Position numbers and translations under genes: made by a program
The notes under the pieces: generated by a model
Databases searched by the model: none
Told to the model about the DNA's origin: nothing
Seen by the model: only the letters and a program-made list of their open reading frames with translations
Part shown: positions 10,301 through 20,481 of the stretch, piece after piece
Numbering within the stretch: position 1 is the stretch's first letter
Layout: each line of letters opens with the position of its first letter
Origin: Cyanodermella asteris
Lineage: Eukaryota > Ascomycota > Lecanoromycetes > Ostropales > Stictidaceae
DNA: 64,000 bases
Direction of reading: 5' to 3'
Assembly (NCBI GenBank): GCA_900618795.1
Contig: UYJD01000001.1
Coordinates: 2,057,732 to 2,121,731, forward strand

Positions 10301-13300
10301 TGAAGCCATCCCTTGCCGAACTCAAGAGGATGACAAGGAATGAACTCAAGGCCGTCCAACTCAAAGTCGGACGTGTCAATACTGGATTCGTCGAGTTCCT
10401 TCCACCTGTCGATCTCACTACCATGGATCTTGACGACATTCCGGAGGCGATCGTCATAATCAGCACCCGAAACATCACAGTGTATCCCGAGAACTCGTTC
10501 AAACCACAACAAGGCAAGGGCTTGAACGTACCCGCAAAAATCACGCTAGAAAACTGCTGGCCCAGGAGCCGTGACCGGGTGTCTCGATCGCACGAGAAGA
10601 CTGGTCCTCGTCTTAACAAGCATATCGCTAATTTGAAGAAGGCCGTCAATACTGAATTCATCAACTACAACGTCGACACGGGCGAGTGGGTGTTCAAGGT
10701 GGAGCACTTCACCACGTACGGTCTCAATGACAGCGACGATGAGGACGATGCCGAATCTACTTCGTCCGCTGCACCTTTTGGCGATAGCGTCATGAGCGCC
10801 GCCGCCACAACGCCAACCCCAAAGGGCAAGCAGGTGAGAAAGACATCCTTGTCCAACCAGGAGATAGCACCAAGCTCATCTGCTCTCAGCTCGGTGCCCA
10901 GCGATATGATGAGCGTCGACTTTGATGAAAGTCACGTCAGTAGCGCTCCTGGTGATGACACCTTCGGCTATCGCCGAGGCAAACGCTTCCCCGGCGCGTT
11001 CGATGACATGCCCGCATTTGATGACAGCGACCATGGCGAGAATGAAGCTGAGATGATGGAAGTTGGCAATGGGTTGACCGGCGCAAACAGTCCCGGTTCG
11101 CCCGTGAGTGAAGCGGAGCCCGCAGACTTGGACACTGACGCCCGACATGGTCTAATTATTGCCGACCAAATGGAGGAAGACATGGCTATGGCTGGTGCTT
11201 TCCCACATATCGAAGACGAGAACGACCACCCAGCGCTAGACACCCCGATCAAGCTAATCCCAGATCTTAACGATGACTGGGCCGACCGTCTTCGGCGTAC
11301 CATTAGTCCCCGCAAGAACGACCGGTATTTCTTGAAGCAAAGTCAAGCTCTTTTGGACCGTGGTGATAGTCTTATCGATATCGACACTACTCCGACAGGC
11401 AAGAAGAATGCTGCAACAAACGGTAACGAGATGGGTGAAATCAAAACCAGCGTCGATCTGATGAGATCGCTCTTCGGCAAGGAGGAAACTCGGCGCAGTC
11501 AGCGCAAAGAAAAGGCAGACGGCATCAAGGTTTGAGCTTTCCCCCTTTGACTTAAAGTGTGCACCCAATGGATAACGAGCACCATCATGTATGTAAATGC
11601 TGAATAAGAATGAAAGCTAAGATCCATTGTCGATAGTGGCCCTATAACAAACGTGACTCCAACGACGACTCAGCGAAGATGAGCGACCAAGACAAAGCTT
11701 TTCACCGAGCATTCAAGCCTTCTTTCACCCCAGACCACCGCATCCTAATTAGAGAAGACGACAACCACATCGAAGTGTACAACGTTGACCAAGAGCCCAA
11801 AGACGTAGGTGTTTGTTCCACTGAAGGCGTTGGACTCTGCTGATATGTCATAGTACTCTGCTCACAATTTCTGGAGGCTGTCACAGCAGACCCGAATCTC
11901 GTTGCGAGATGGGGTTCCGGCAGCAGAGTTTGAACCTCAAGCTTTCGACAAGGAGTGGGGACAAAAGGACGTCGCGCACGAGCAGGAGAACACCGCCTGG
12001 CAGCTCTTGCACATCCTCTTCGACAACTATGCGGACGAATTTAGCCAGGATATTCCAGCTTCTGAGCTTGCGAGCTTGCGACACCGGATCCGTAAGGACA
12101 GATTCGCAGCATTCTGGGCGCAACTGTGTGAGCCGGCTGCAACGCAAGCTCTGAACGGGGCATCAACCCACGAGGAGCGAGCGCTAATTTACCTCTCCAT
12201 GCACAAGGTAGTTGACGCTTGTAACGCCCTCGTTGAAGGCAAGAATTTCCGCCTAGCTACGTTGGTGGCTCAGATTGGTGGGGACACAACACAGCACGCA
12301 GCCATGCAGGAGCAACTTGAAGCTTGGACCACCGGCAATGTCGTCTCAGAAATCAACGACGAGATCCGAGCTATATTTTCATTGCTAGCAGGCGAAACTT
12401 CCTTTGTCGCCGGAAAGAAAGGACCGATCGAAAATAAGGCCGAGTCATTCGTGATGAGCGAACGATTTGGATTGGACTGGCGTCGTACCTTTGGACTTAA
12501 GCTATGGTACGGCACCCAGCCCGACGATTCCCTTGAGACTGCCGTTCTGCAATACGCTGAAGATCTTGCGAATGGTGATGAGCTTCAGAAACCGATTCCG
12601 TGGTTTTTGGAGTCGGGCCAAAGCAAAATTTCCGAATGGAAAGATCCAAACCCACAGTCAAGGCTCGATCTCTTGTGGGCTATTCTAGTTCTCGTTGCCG
12701 AGGAGAACCAGACAATGCCTACTCTGAAGCTCGCCGAAGCCTTAGCACCAGAGAATGCAGTTGGCAACCCAACTAACTATCGTCTGTCCTTCGAGCTACA
12801 TCAGATGCTGGCAAGTCGATTGCCTCGTGCAGTCGACCTTGCGGCGGCGGATGCTCTGGTCATTGCCTTTTCGGCCTCACTTGAAAGCTTTGCGAGATGG
12901 CAATCGGCACTCTGGGTGCTCATGTTTTTACACGACCCTGAAGTGCGCAAGCACGCGCTTCAGACTGCCCTGGCTCGCATGACATCTCATTTGAATGACG
13001 AGGGAGAGGTTCGAACTTATATTTTCGACAATCTCAAGCTTCCAGAGTCCTGGGTGTGGGACGCGAAAGCTCTGAAAGCCCGCGCTGATGGTGACAAGCC
13101 CGCCGAAGTCACTTTTCTTGCCCGTGCCCATAAGTGGGTCGAGGCACATCGTGTCTTGTGCGAGGAAGTCGCCCCGCTTGCCATTATCGAACGATCGCAT
13201 TACAAGCTACACCTCATTCTCAAAAACTTTCCGCAAAAACAAATTCCGGACTGGCGCCTTGGTGGTCAGGTCTACGAGGACTATTTATCGCTCATCAGCG

Positions 13301-13593
13301 GCAAGCTTGGCGATCCAGAGGCACGGGTCGTGGTGAACAACCTCATTCATTCCCTGGCAGAGCTGAGATCTCACCACGGAGGCCGGCGTAAAATGAGCTT
13401 TGCGCAGAACGTGGCTCTAAGCGAGATGGCACGCATAGCGACTGAACACGCGAACGAGATGGCGGAGGGAGATATGAAGGGGCGCGAAGCAATGAAGCTT
13501 CTGGATCTGCCCGGCAATGAGGAGGTCAGGCGCCATGGTCTGAGAGACGTGGGCATACGACATTTCAGGGCTGTCATGGCAGGTTCGGCATGA
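7306..13593 (+). CDS. NUP145: Nup145/Nup98-96 nucleoporin precursor
   Basis: Nuclear pore precursor that in this family cuts itself into an FG nucleoporin (Nup98-like) and a scaffold nucleoporin (Nup96/Nup145C, Y complex). I infer six exons: 7306-7408, 7518-7604, 7803-8299, 8353-11529, 11637-11804 and 11854-13593, encoding 1923 residues. Order: FG/GLFG repeats; a GLEBS (Gle2/Rae1-binding) segment at about 196-236, split by intron 3 and ending ELRLADY; more Gln/Asn-rich GLFG repeats; the autoproteolytic domain from about 876 (EYWMKPSLAELKRMTRNEL) with the cleavage motif HF|T at 1014-1016; an acidic linker; and the helical Nup96 part. Intron 4 (107 bp) begins just before an in-frame TGA and ends at TAG before the codons for WPY, restoring the family's G-x-x-WPY junction. 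Without splicing this intron the gene would look like two genes. The donor GTTTGA is weak, which is the main uncertainty. Confidence 0.9.
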
Positions 13594-14107
13594 ATTGACG
13601 TGAGACTGTAAGATATGGTGCGGCTGGTCCAGGGTAGCACAAACCACATTTCGACGCGCGAGGAGATTAGCGAATCATGTAGAGAGAGCACCCATTCAAA
13701 AATCACATTTGAGAATATGCGTTTCATCACTGCCTGGATTGACGTTCTTGTGTGGTGGCAATCAGTGACACGACGACAGCCCGCTACCAGGATCTAAAAC
13801 CATGTGCACTAGAAATTCGACTGATCATGGATCTGAAAGTCTCGGAACCACTCAGATATTATAAGCAATCACATACAATTCGGGAACACTAGGGATCCGC
13901 ATAAGTATATTACAAAACGAGCAGCACCAAGGTCTATTAGTATTCTGCGACCCAGTTCTCCCAGTCAAATACACCGATGGCATCGCAACTTGCAAATTCC
14001 ACATCCGCATTAGATACTAACTCGAGCCGTGATTTACTGGCCAGTGACCCCATTTCTCCGGCTCTGGGCACCTCGGGGCAGCCACCATCGCTCCATCGCT
14101 CCACCGC
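13594..14107. other. Convergent intergenic region
   Basis: 3' flanks of the nucleoporin gene (+) and the small membrane-protein gene (-). Nothing else recognised. Confidence 0.5.
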
Positions 14108-14461
14108 TCACGAGCAGCTGGGCGTATCGCAGGCGAGCAGGTCGCGAACCCACTTTGGGACGCTCTCTCCCGTGTTCAAGAGGATACTCGTGCCGTCCTC
14201 GGCGCGGACGACGCGGCCCTCGCCGGTGGAATCGATCGTCTCCCAGACGCCGTCCGGGCGCTGGACGTAGTTCTCCGTCATGTGCTGGGGCCCCGGAGCG
14301 TGCAGCTCGCCGGGGTCGTGCTGCCGGTTCACGGTCTGCTCCCAGTGGTCCTTGGCCTGTTCGTCCATGGAGACTTCGGCGATGCCGGCGCCGATGAGGG
14401 CGGGGATGAAGAACCAGAAGACTGTTGGCGTTGTCAGCATCTGGGGGATTTCTTTGGTCAT
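14108..14461 (-). CDS. Small single-pass membrane protein, unknown function
   Basis: Hypothetical protein of 117 residues from the ATG at 14461; an upstream in-frame ATG at 14539 would add 26 residues. A hydrophobic segment (VFWFFIPALIGAGIAEV, about residues 14-30) could be a membrane anchor. It is followed by a polar domain containing a WETIDSTGEGRVVRAEDGTS stretch and a Cys-Asp-Thr-Pro-Ser-Cys end (residues 112-117: CDTPSC, then S). I do not recognise the family. The frame has sustained GC-rich third positions, which supports coding. It lies on the same strand just downstream of the secreted-protein gene, but the roughly 180 bp gap and different character give no sign of co-transcription. 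Confidence 0.55.
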   Translation of the reverse strand: MTKEIPQMLTTPTVFWFFIPALIGAGIAEVSMDEQAKDHWEQTVNRQHDPGELHAPGPQHMTENYVQRPDGVWETIDSTGEGRVVRAEDGTSILLNTGESVPKWVRDLLACDTPSCS

Positions 14462-14644
14462 GGTGGGCAAAGAGAGCGATCGAAGGTTTGCGGACGTGGA
14501 ATAGACGAGACAAAGGTAGAGGATTGGTGTCAACGTCACGTGGATGACGAGCTTGAAAGCGACTCGAGCCGGTATATGGAGGCGTCAACACGTCTACCCT
14601 GGGAGGGAGGCTTGTCTCGATCTTCAGGCCCAAAACCAACGCCG

Positions 14645-15298
14645 CTAAGGGAGGGCAGAGTCCTTCAAACGAGTGGCAAATGATACAGAACGAACGGCAG
14701 AATGAAAGGCAATTTGCTTACAGCGTTCTCTCTTGTCATCGCCGAGAATGGTCATAGTAGTAATGGCGAGGTTGTCCTTATGCAGCTTAGCAAGCGCAGA
14801 GTCCTTGGTGGCGGACTCGAATTCCTTAGACTCGACACGCTGATGGGTGTCGATCCAGCTCTCCTGCAGGCTGTCGAAAGTGATACCCTGAGAGGCGAGG
14901 TCCTTGCCCTCGAACTCGGCGATTCTAGGATCAACGGCAAGCACGCAGTTGTCGTGGCCGGGTTGAGCGACCCACGCAGTGAGCTCGGAGGTCAAAGTAT
15001 CGAGAGTCATTGGTGGGATGATGGTCAGGCAGCGGGTCGTGTCCTTTTCGCCGGCCTTGTGAACGCGAGCTATTGGGACGAGTCAGCTTCTGCGACACAG
15101 ACAATGGCTGCGACGCGTCTTACCGAAGGTTCCCTTCATGCCGACATATTCCCAGCTGGAAGTGCCAGAGGCGACCGCGTAGTACACGAACGGCTCGGTG
15201 GCAGGCTCTGCGATGGCCTTGACAAAGATATCGTCGGCAGCGACACCAGCGACACCGGCCGCGAGGGCGACGGCCGATGAGATGAAGCGGTACTGCAT
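14645..15298 (-). CDS. Small secreted protein, unknown function
   Basis: Predicted secreted protein. The ATG at 15298 opens a clear signal peptide (RFISSAVALAAGVAGVAA, cleavage probably after the last Ala near residue 21). Exon 1 is 15124-15298; a 54 bp intron (15070-15123, donor GTAAGA, acceptor AATAG) joins it in frame to exon 2, whose first residues are ARVHKAGEKDTTRCLTIIPP. If exon 2 runs to the stop at 14645 the protein has about 199 residues. A second intron with a GTAAGC donor at 14721 and acceptor at 14663-14664 would instead end it at DDKRER. The mature part is hydrophilic with only two Cys before that alternative end, so it is not a classical Cys-rich effector. I do not recognise a domain. 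A TATA-like box lies about 90 bp upstream of the ATG. Confidence 0.65.
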
Positions 15299-15383
15299 TG
15301 TGATTGTTGTGCTAAGAGGGAATCTGTGGCAGGATAACAAGGAAGAGAAGGAGGAAGCACACAGGAACACGCTCCAATTGACT

Positions 15384-15390
15384 CTATATA
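15384..15390 (-). promoter_or_regulatory. TATA-like box of the secreted-protein gene
   Basis: On the minus strand the sequence reads TATATAG about 90 bp upstream of the proposed ATG at 15298, a usual distance for a TATA-driven inducible fungal gene. Based on the motif only. Confidence 0.45.
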
Positions 15391-16164
15391 GGAATCCATG
15401 CCATCATCATTGTCAGCAGCAATGACCTGAGCTATGTTCAATAAAGGGCAACACATGATTGGAGGCACTGACTGGCACGCGGGGTCTGCAGGTCTGAGGT
15501 ATGGGAACCTCTCGTCGACGTGATGGACCATGGGCATGAGTTCCGAATTGGGATGGCTCAGCCACAAGTCGAGAAGCACGAACCCAGGATTGAGCTCATA
15601 CCCCGCCCAATGCGCCAGATTCGTACGATATCCTCGCTCATAGTACTGCCGCCAGGGTCGAGCTGTACACATTTCCAAAGATTGGTTGGCATTTGTGAAT
15701 TTTCGCGTCGTCGTCCCCAGAGTTACCCCATCGTCCACATCACTTGCGGGGACCCAGCAGCATGTTCCCACATCCGCCAGCAAAAGCGGTGCGAGCGTCA
15801 TGCTGTCATGACATTTTGCGATAAGCTGATACAGTACCAGCGGATGAGTCGGCACTTAGTCGAGCATTCGGGTGAAGGACCATGAGCCGGTGGCTTGCCC
15901 ATATGCCAATCCGTATATCTCGGTGTCTGGGTCGGTGTTGGGCTAGGTATTTAGCTGCGCACTAGTTCGGATGCTTGGTCTGATCGTAGGCAGGATGTGC
16001 AACACCTTAGCTTGCTGAGCACACATTTCGATGGTTGATCGAACAACATAAGAATCAATTCCGATGGTTACTGGCAACAGAAACACTTCGCGGTGGCGTC
16101 AAGCCATCACATATCGACCTGTCCGTCGGTTTCCTCTTCAACATCGCATTCCGCCCCCGTAAGT
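15391..16164. other. Intergenic, no supported gene
   Basis: Upstream flank of the secreted-protein gene and 3' flank of the complex I subunit gene. A 239-codon minus-strand frame (15136-15855) crosses the secreted gene's first exon in another frame and has no recognisable motif. Confidence 0.5.
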
Positions 16165-16611
16165 TTACCATTCAGCGACGGTGTCGCCTCTCAACTTTCC
16201 CCGAAACTCGTATTTGCCCTGCGACAGAGTCAGATGTGCACCCTTTCGTTCGTCCTGCGAGTCTGCGACTCACATCTGTGTTATAGCCCAGGTAGAGGAA
16301 AGCTGCGGGTACTGCAACAACGTAGCAGAAGTTGATCCATGCTGTTCGCGGCGTCCATCGGAAGTGCTTGTATCTGTTGACTTGCATGTCTGTTCATCGT
16401 AGTTAGGATCGCGGTTCCTGTAGTCCTCTCGGTCGTAGATCCCCATCACCTCCTCCTCTTATCCATCATCGTAATTGATCGCATTGGAGAAGGTTCGTGA
16501 CATACTGGACCATTTTGTCAAGGCCGGGTCCGGCTTGAGAGCTGCTCCTCGTCAGTTTGTGATCTTACTTGGTCGATCGAATAACCCACTGGGGATGTTG
16601 TGGCCGGCCAT
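16165..16611 (-). CDS. Complex I accessory subunit, B15/NDUFB4-like
   Basis: Small membrane-arm accessory subunit of mitochondrial NADH:ubiquinone oxidoreductase. Four exons inferred: 16590-16611, 16506-16541, 16274-16389 and 16165-16218, giving 75 residues. The introns are 48, 116 and 55 bp, with donors GTGGGT, GTATGT and GTGAGT. Exon phases fit at every junction. The product begins MAGHNIPTLKPDPALTKWSN, continues with NRYKHFRWTPRTAWINF, one membrane segment (CYVVAVPAAFLYLGY) and then NTDGKYEFRGKLRGDTVAEW at the stop, matching my memory of the family throughout. No single open frame contains more than half the protein. A nearer GTAAGA donor at 16568 would leave a 27 bp intron and a longer N-terminus; I reject it as too short. 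The gene is divergent from the Gtt1-like gene with about 380 bp between the starts. Confidence 0.85.
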
Positions 16612-16991
16612 TGTGGCGGCACAAGGTCAGGATCGGAGCGCGCTGGATGCGAGAGATATCCCGGACACCTCTCAGAGCTACGCAGAGGGACTATAGTCGT
16701 AGATGGAAGATGGAAAGGCGGAGGTAAGAGTGACATTCGTCGTTGACTTCGATGCACCATCATTGCCAAGACGCAGCCACTCTTGTCAGCCACTGTGGCG
16801 CGACCTCTACAGATGCCAGCCCAGACTGCTCTGAGAGCTCTGGAGAGCCTCGGTACGGAAGTAGTTCCATCAGAGGCAAAAGAATATAGATACCATGCAA
16901 GACCCCCGTGAATCCAGCGTGTACCTGTACCAGCACTCATTCCTGCTGGATCTTGCGCAACCACAAATACTTCTATAGTAATTAACACAAC
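16612..16991. other. Divergent promoter region, about 380 bp
   Basis: Lies between the starts of the complex I subunit gene (-) and the glutathione transferase gene (+). No clear TATA box or repeat seen. Confidence 0.4.
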
Positions 16992-18014
16992 ATGGCGAAT
17001 AACGGTGTCAAGATTACACTTCACTGGTAGGGTATTGTGCATTCTTTGACGTATTGTGGGAAGCTCGAGGTGCACTGTACTTGTTTGTCTGGAGCTATGC
17101 TGTCAAGATTGACAACACGCCGGTTCTTGTGCCCCTACAGCCATCCGGACTGTGTTTTGCTATCCAATTCCCTGCATCTGGTACTCTCCTGCCGTCTGCG
17201 ACTTCTTTCTCGGAAAGCTCACCTCTGACATCCATGCAGGCTCGAGCAGTCTCGCGCCCAGCGAATTGTCTGGCTTCTCGAAGAACTGAAACTCGAGTAC
17301 GAGATCAAGACCTATCCTCGTGTCAAACAACTCGCACCAGATGACTTGAAGAAGATCCACCCATTGGGCAAATCGCCCCTGGTGACCCTCGAAATCCCTG
17401 GCCAGTCAAAGCCACTCGTACTCGCAGAGAGTGGCTTCATCGCCGAGTACCTGGTCGACCATTTCGGCCCTCACCTGGCACCGGAGAAGTACGAAGCCGG
17501 CCAGGAGGCCAAGATCGGAGGCGAGAGCGAGTCGTATCTGCGCTACCGGCATTTGATGCACTACCAAGAAGGATCTCTAATGCCCTTCATGGTCATGAAA
17601 CTCGTTTCGTTGAGTCAGTCACGGATACCAGCTTAGAAATCCTACTTGCTGACACGAGTCTTAGACATCGCTGGCGCACCAGTGCCGTTCTTCATCAAGC
17701 CCATCACCAAGCGTGTTGCCGCCGGAGTTGACGAGTTTGTCGACCCGAACATCGCCGCCAACCTCAAGTTCCTCAACGACCAGTTGGCAACGACTCCCAA
17801 GGGAGGCAAATACCTCTGTGGAGAAAAGCTCTCCGCGGCTGACATCCTCGTCAGCTTCCCGTTGCTGGCTGCCAAGGCTCGCTTTGGGCTTGACAGCAAG
17901 AAGCTTCCGAAGTTAGCGGAGTATGCTGCCCTGATCGAGAAGGAGCCCGGTCACCTCGCTTCGATCAAGAAGATCGAGGCTATAGACGGGAAGCCGTACA
18001 CGATATCTCAGTAA
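16992..18014 (+). CDS. GTT1: Glutathione S-transferase, Gtt1-like
   Basis: Conjugates glutathione to electrophiles; yeast Gtt1 is an ER-associated transferase/peroxidase. Three exons: 16992-17026, 17240-17613 and 17665-18014, giving 252 residues. The first exon encodes only eleven residues plus two bases, and the Trp codon of LHW is completed across a 213 bp intron whose branch site CTGAC lies near its 3' end. The second intron is 51 bp. The thioredoxin-fold half reads LHWLEQSRAQRIVWLLEELK, then KKIHPLGKSPLV with the cis-Pro region, then LAESGFIAEYLVDHFG, whose Glu-Ser pair binds the glutathione gamma-glutamyl group. The C-terminal helical half has YLCGEKLSAADILVSFPLLA, the N-capping box region. 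Length and motif order match yeast Gtt1 closely. There is no signal peptide. Confidence 0.9.
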
Positions 18015-18651
18015 AGGCTGAGGTAGCGGTGAGGTGTCGAGAGCTCGATGTCGTATACTCGTACTGGAGACAATGGTGAAGGTCGCTCCACTTCATCACT
18101 CAACCAACGCTATGTCGGCGAATTCATAGATAATGTGCAGGTTGCAACGCTGACCAAGAAATGAAATCGTGACCAAATCTTTGCTCCATTCAAATAAACT
18201 CCGCGACTCAAGGGTCCACCGAAGACGCTGATTTCTTTGCAGCGCTGAGCGTCTAAGTCGACTGCAGCTCAACTCGTCTGTATCAAACAGTGGAGTCGTC
18301 CCATTGGCGTTCCACAGCTTCATGGAATAAGTCAGCTTAGATGGCCACCACACAATCATCATCCCCTCTGGTGTCAGAGCGGGAAAGCCAGTCCGCGGAG
18401 AGCTAGCTCGAACTTCGAATAACTGTAGACTCACGGATCTCGCTACCTGCTGTTAGAAGGCGTGTGATCACCCTGGCATGGTTAAACACGCAAATGAGCG
18501 AGTTGCTTACGCAGCTTTATGAAGCCGGACCTCAGCCCTTGCAACGGACAAGGGTCTGCGCGAACAAGATCACCCAGCAGGTGGGCTAGGACAGCTTGTT
18601 TGAGCGGATCCCCCAACTTTCGGTGCCTCGCAAATCGGTGCTCGTCTCACC
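18015..18651. other. Intergenic between GST and BTB genes
   Basis: 3' flank of the GST gene and promoter of the BTB gene. A 112-codon minus-strand frame (18096-18434) has no recognisable motif. Confidence 0.5.
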
Positions 18652-20344
18652 ATGTCATCGAAATCCCCCGACATCAAGCCCGAGGACCTCGAGTACGCCA
18701 GTGACGACGACGAGGAGAACGAGGACGCGGGCGAGAGCGACGCCTTGCCCATCACGGAGCCTCAGCAACCGATACTGCCGCAACCCACAGCTGCACCGAT
18801 AGGGCTGTCCCCTACACCGGCCGGACAGAAACGCAAGGTCGATGTGCCGCCTTTCTTCCACAACAGTGGACTGGTCTTGCGGAATGCAGATGGGCTGCTA
18901 CCGAGCAACGAAGCCGTCCTCCCCGCAGAGCGGAGCTTCACGATCCAGGTCGGGCCGGAACAGTTCAGGTTGAGTGGAGCCAGCCTGCAAAGTGATGGTG
19001 AGTGGATGGACTCCACCGGAATCCCTGGAGCACCGAGGAAGGCTGGTTTTGCAGTAGCAAAGTGCTGACTGACTTAGAGCACCCTCATACTTCACACGAT
19101 TCTTCGAAGCGGAGCTAGCAAAGCAGAAAGAGGCCGGCTCAGGTGACAATACACAATTGAGGACGCTCTACATCGACAGGGACCCGGAGACGTTCAGGGA
19201 TATCGCCTTACATCTCCAGGGATACTACGTCCAGCCTCGCAATGCGACGCACTACGTTCGGCTCTTTGCCGACGCTCAGTTCTACGTCCTACCCAGGCTG
19301 AACAAGCACCTCTTCGAGTCGGACGTGTTCATGCAGATCGGCGAGGAGGATTTCTGTATACCGAGAGACCTGTTCGATTCGCCGGGCAACACTCCCAATT
19401 ACTTCACGCTGGGCTTCCAGTTGCTTTTCAGCACGCCGGGAAATCCGTTCCCGGGGCTGGACGTGTCGGGTCTGTTGCGGCCCCCGGCGATCAAGGCTGC
19501 GTGTGCTGCTGGACGATCCGGCAGGGTGTTTGCCGATATTCTGGATTTGTTGCGTGGGTACGAGGTGCATATCAGAGACGAAGAGCACCGGGCTGCCCTT
19601 CTGAGGGACTGCCGGTACTATCACCTGCGGGGTCTGGAGCAGAAGATCATTCCACACCAGAAGTCCTGGAATACGCAGCGGGAGATTTCGGAGATCACGA
19701 TGCGCGTCGAAGACTTGCGGCAGTCAGGCCTCTCGCTCGCCGACGAGCCGGACAGCAAAGGCCTCGAAATCGTTCGGTACGCTCGGCCGTTCACCGAAGA
19801 CGAGCCTTCGGAGCTCATCGTCGAGACCGGTCGCGACAGCGCGACCATCCGACCCGGCAACAACTTCGTGGTGGAATTCCACGGAGAGACACGAAGGCAG
19901 ATTATGAGTCTCTTCAAAGTTGTCTCGAGCAGGTTCGCGCAGAAGCTAGCCTCGCAAACTATGGATGGCATCATGCCGGAGATGTTCCGAGTCAGCGAGG
20001 ATGGCGTTGCGACGGCGAGGATGGAAGCCGATGCACTCATCGTGATTGATGGTGAGGAAGGCTGGCTCTCGCGCTCTTCGGCTGAGAATGTCGTTGCAAG
20101 CATCGATGATGATGAGCCTGGTCGGAAACGGCGGAGGCTCAACAATGGTGATGGGGAAGCACCGGCTGAGCATACGAATGAGTGGACTGTAATGCGGGCA
20201 CAGTGGCGACTTCGTCTGGAATCTTGGAAACGAGGCGGCGAATCCGAGGATCGAAATTTCGCTGTCCACATGTACGCCGTGAACCTGGACCTTGTGAAAG
20301 GTCAGAAAGGAAGGAGTCGAAGACGCGGCTTTCTCGGGCTTTGA
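18652..20344 (+). CDS. Tandem BTB/POZ (K-channel T1-like) protein
   Basis: Protein of 536 residues with two BTB-like folds, resembling yeast YLR108C/YDR132C, whose role is poorly known. Exon 1 is 18652-18997 and exon 2 19080-20344; the 82 bp intron has a GTGAGT donor and CTGAC branch, and the join yields SLQSDAPSYFTRFF, the typical T1 helix region. The first 60 residues are acidic and Pro-rich. BTB-1 starts near FTIQVGPEQFRLSGASL and includes LYIDRDPETFRDIALHLQGY. A second copy starts at VFMQIGEEDFCIPRDLF and ends with DILDLLRGYEVHI and CRYYHLRGLEQKIIPHQ. The C-terminal third contains a bipartite basic patch (GRKRRRLNNG), a candidate nuclear signal, and ends in a basic KGRSRRRGFL segment. A scaffold or Cullin-3 adaptor role is possible but only inferred. 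Confidence 0.82.
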
Positions 20345-20481
20345 GATGCAATGAATTAATCTTGTGTCATTGTCTGCATCCAAAATTGTATCTTCCAAGT
20401 GATGCAACAAGAATGTATGAGGAGATCTGTGCCTCTCGACAAGCTCATCTCTAGCTCGTAACGGGCAAGCTAATCGTACAT

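Noticed and set aside
15136-15855. 239-codon minus-strand frame upstream of the secreted protein
   Set aside because: It crosses the secreted gene's first exon in another frame and its TATA box, and shows no domain. The spliced signal-peptide gene explains the region better.
16542-16568. 27 bp intron in the complex I subunit gene
   Set aside because: Too short for splicing; the alternative GTGGGT donor gives a 48 bp intron and an N-terminus that fits the family.
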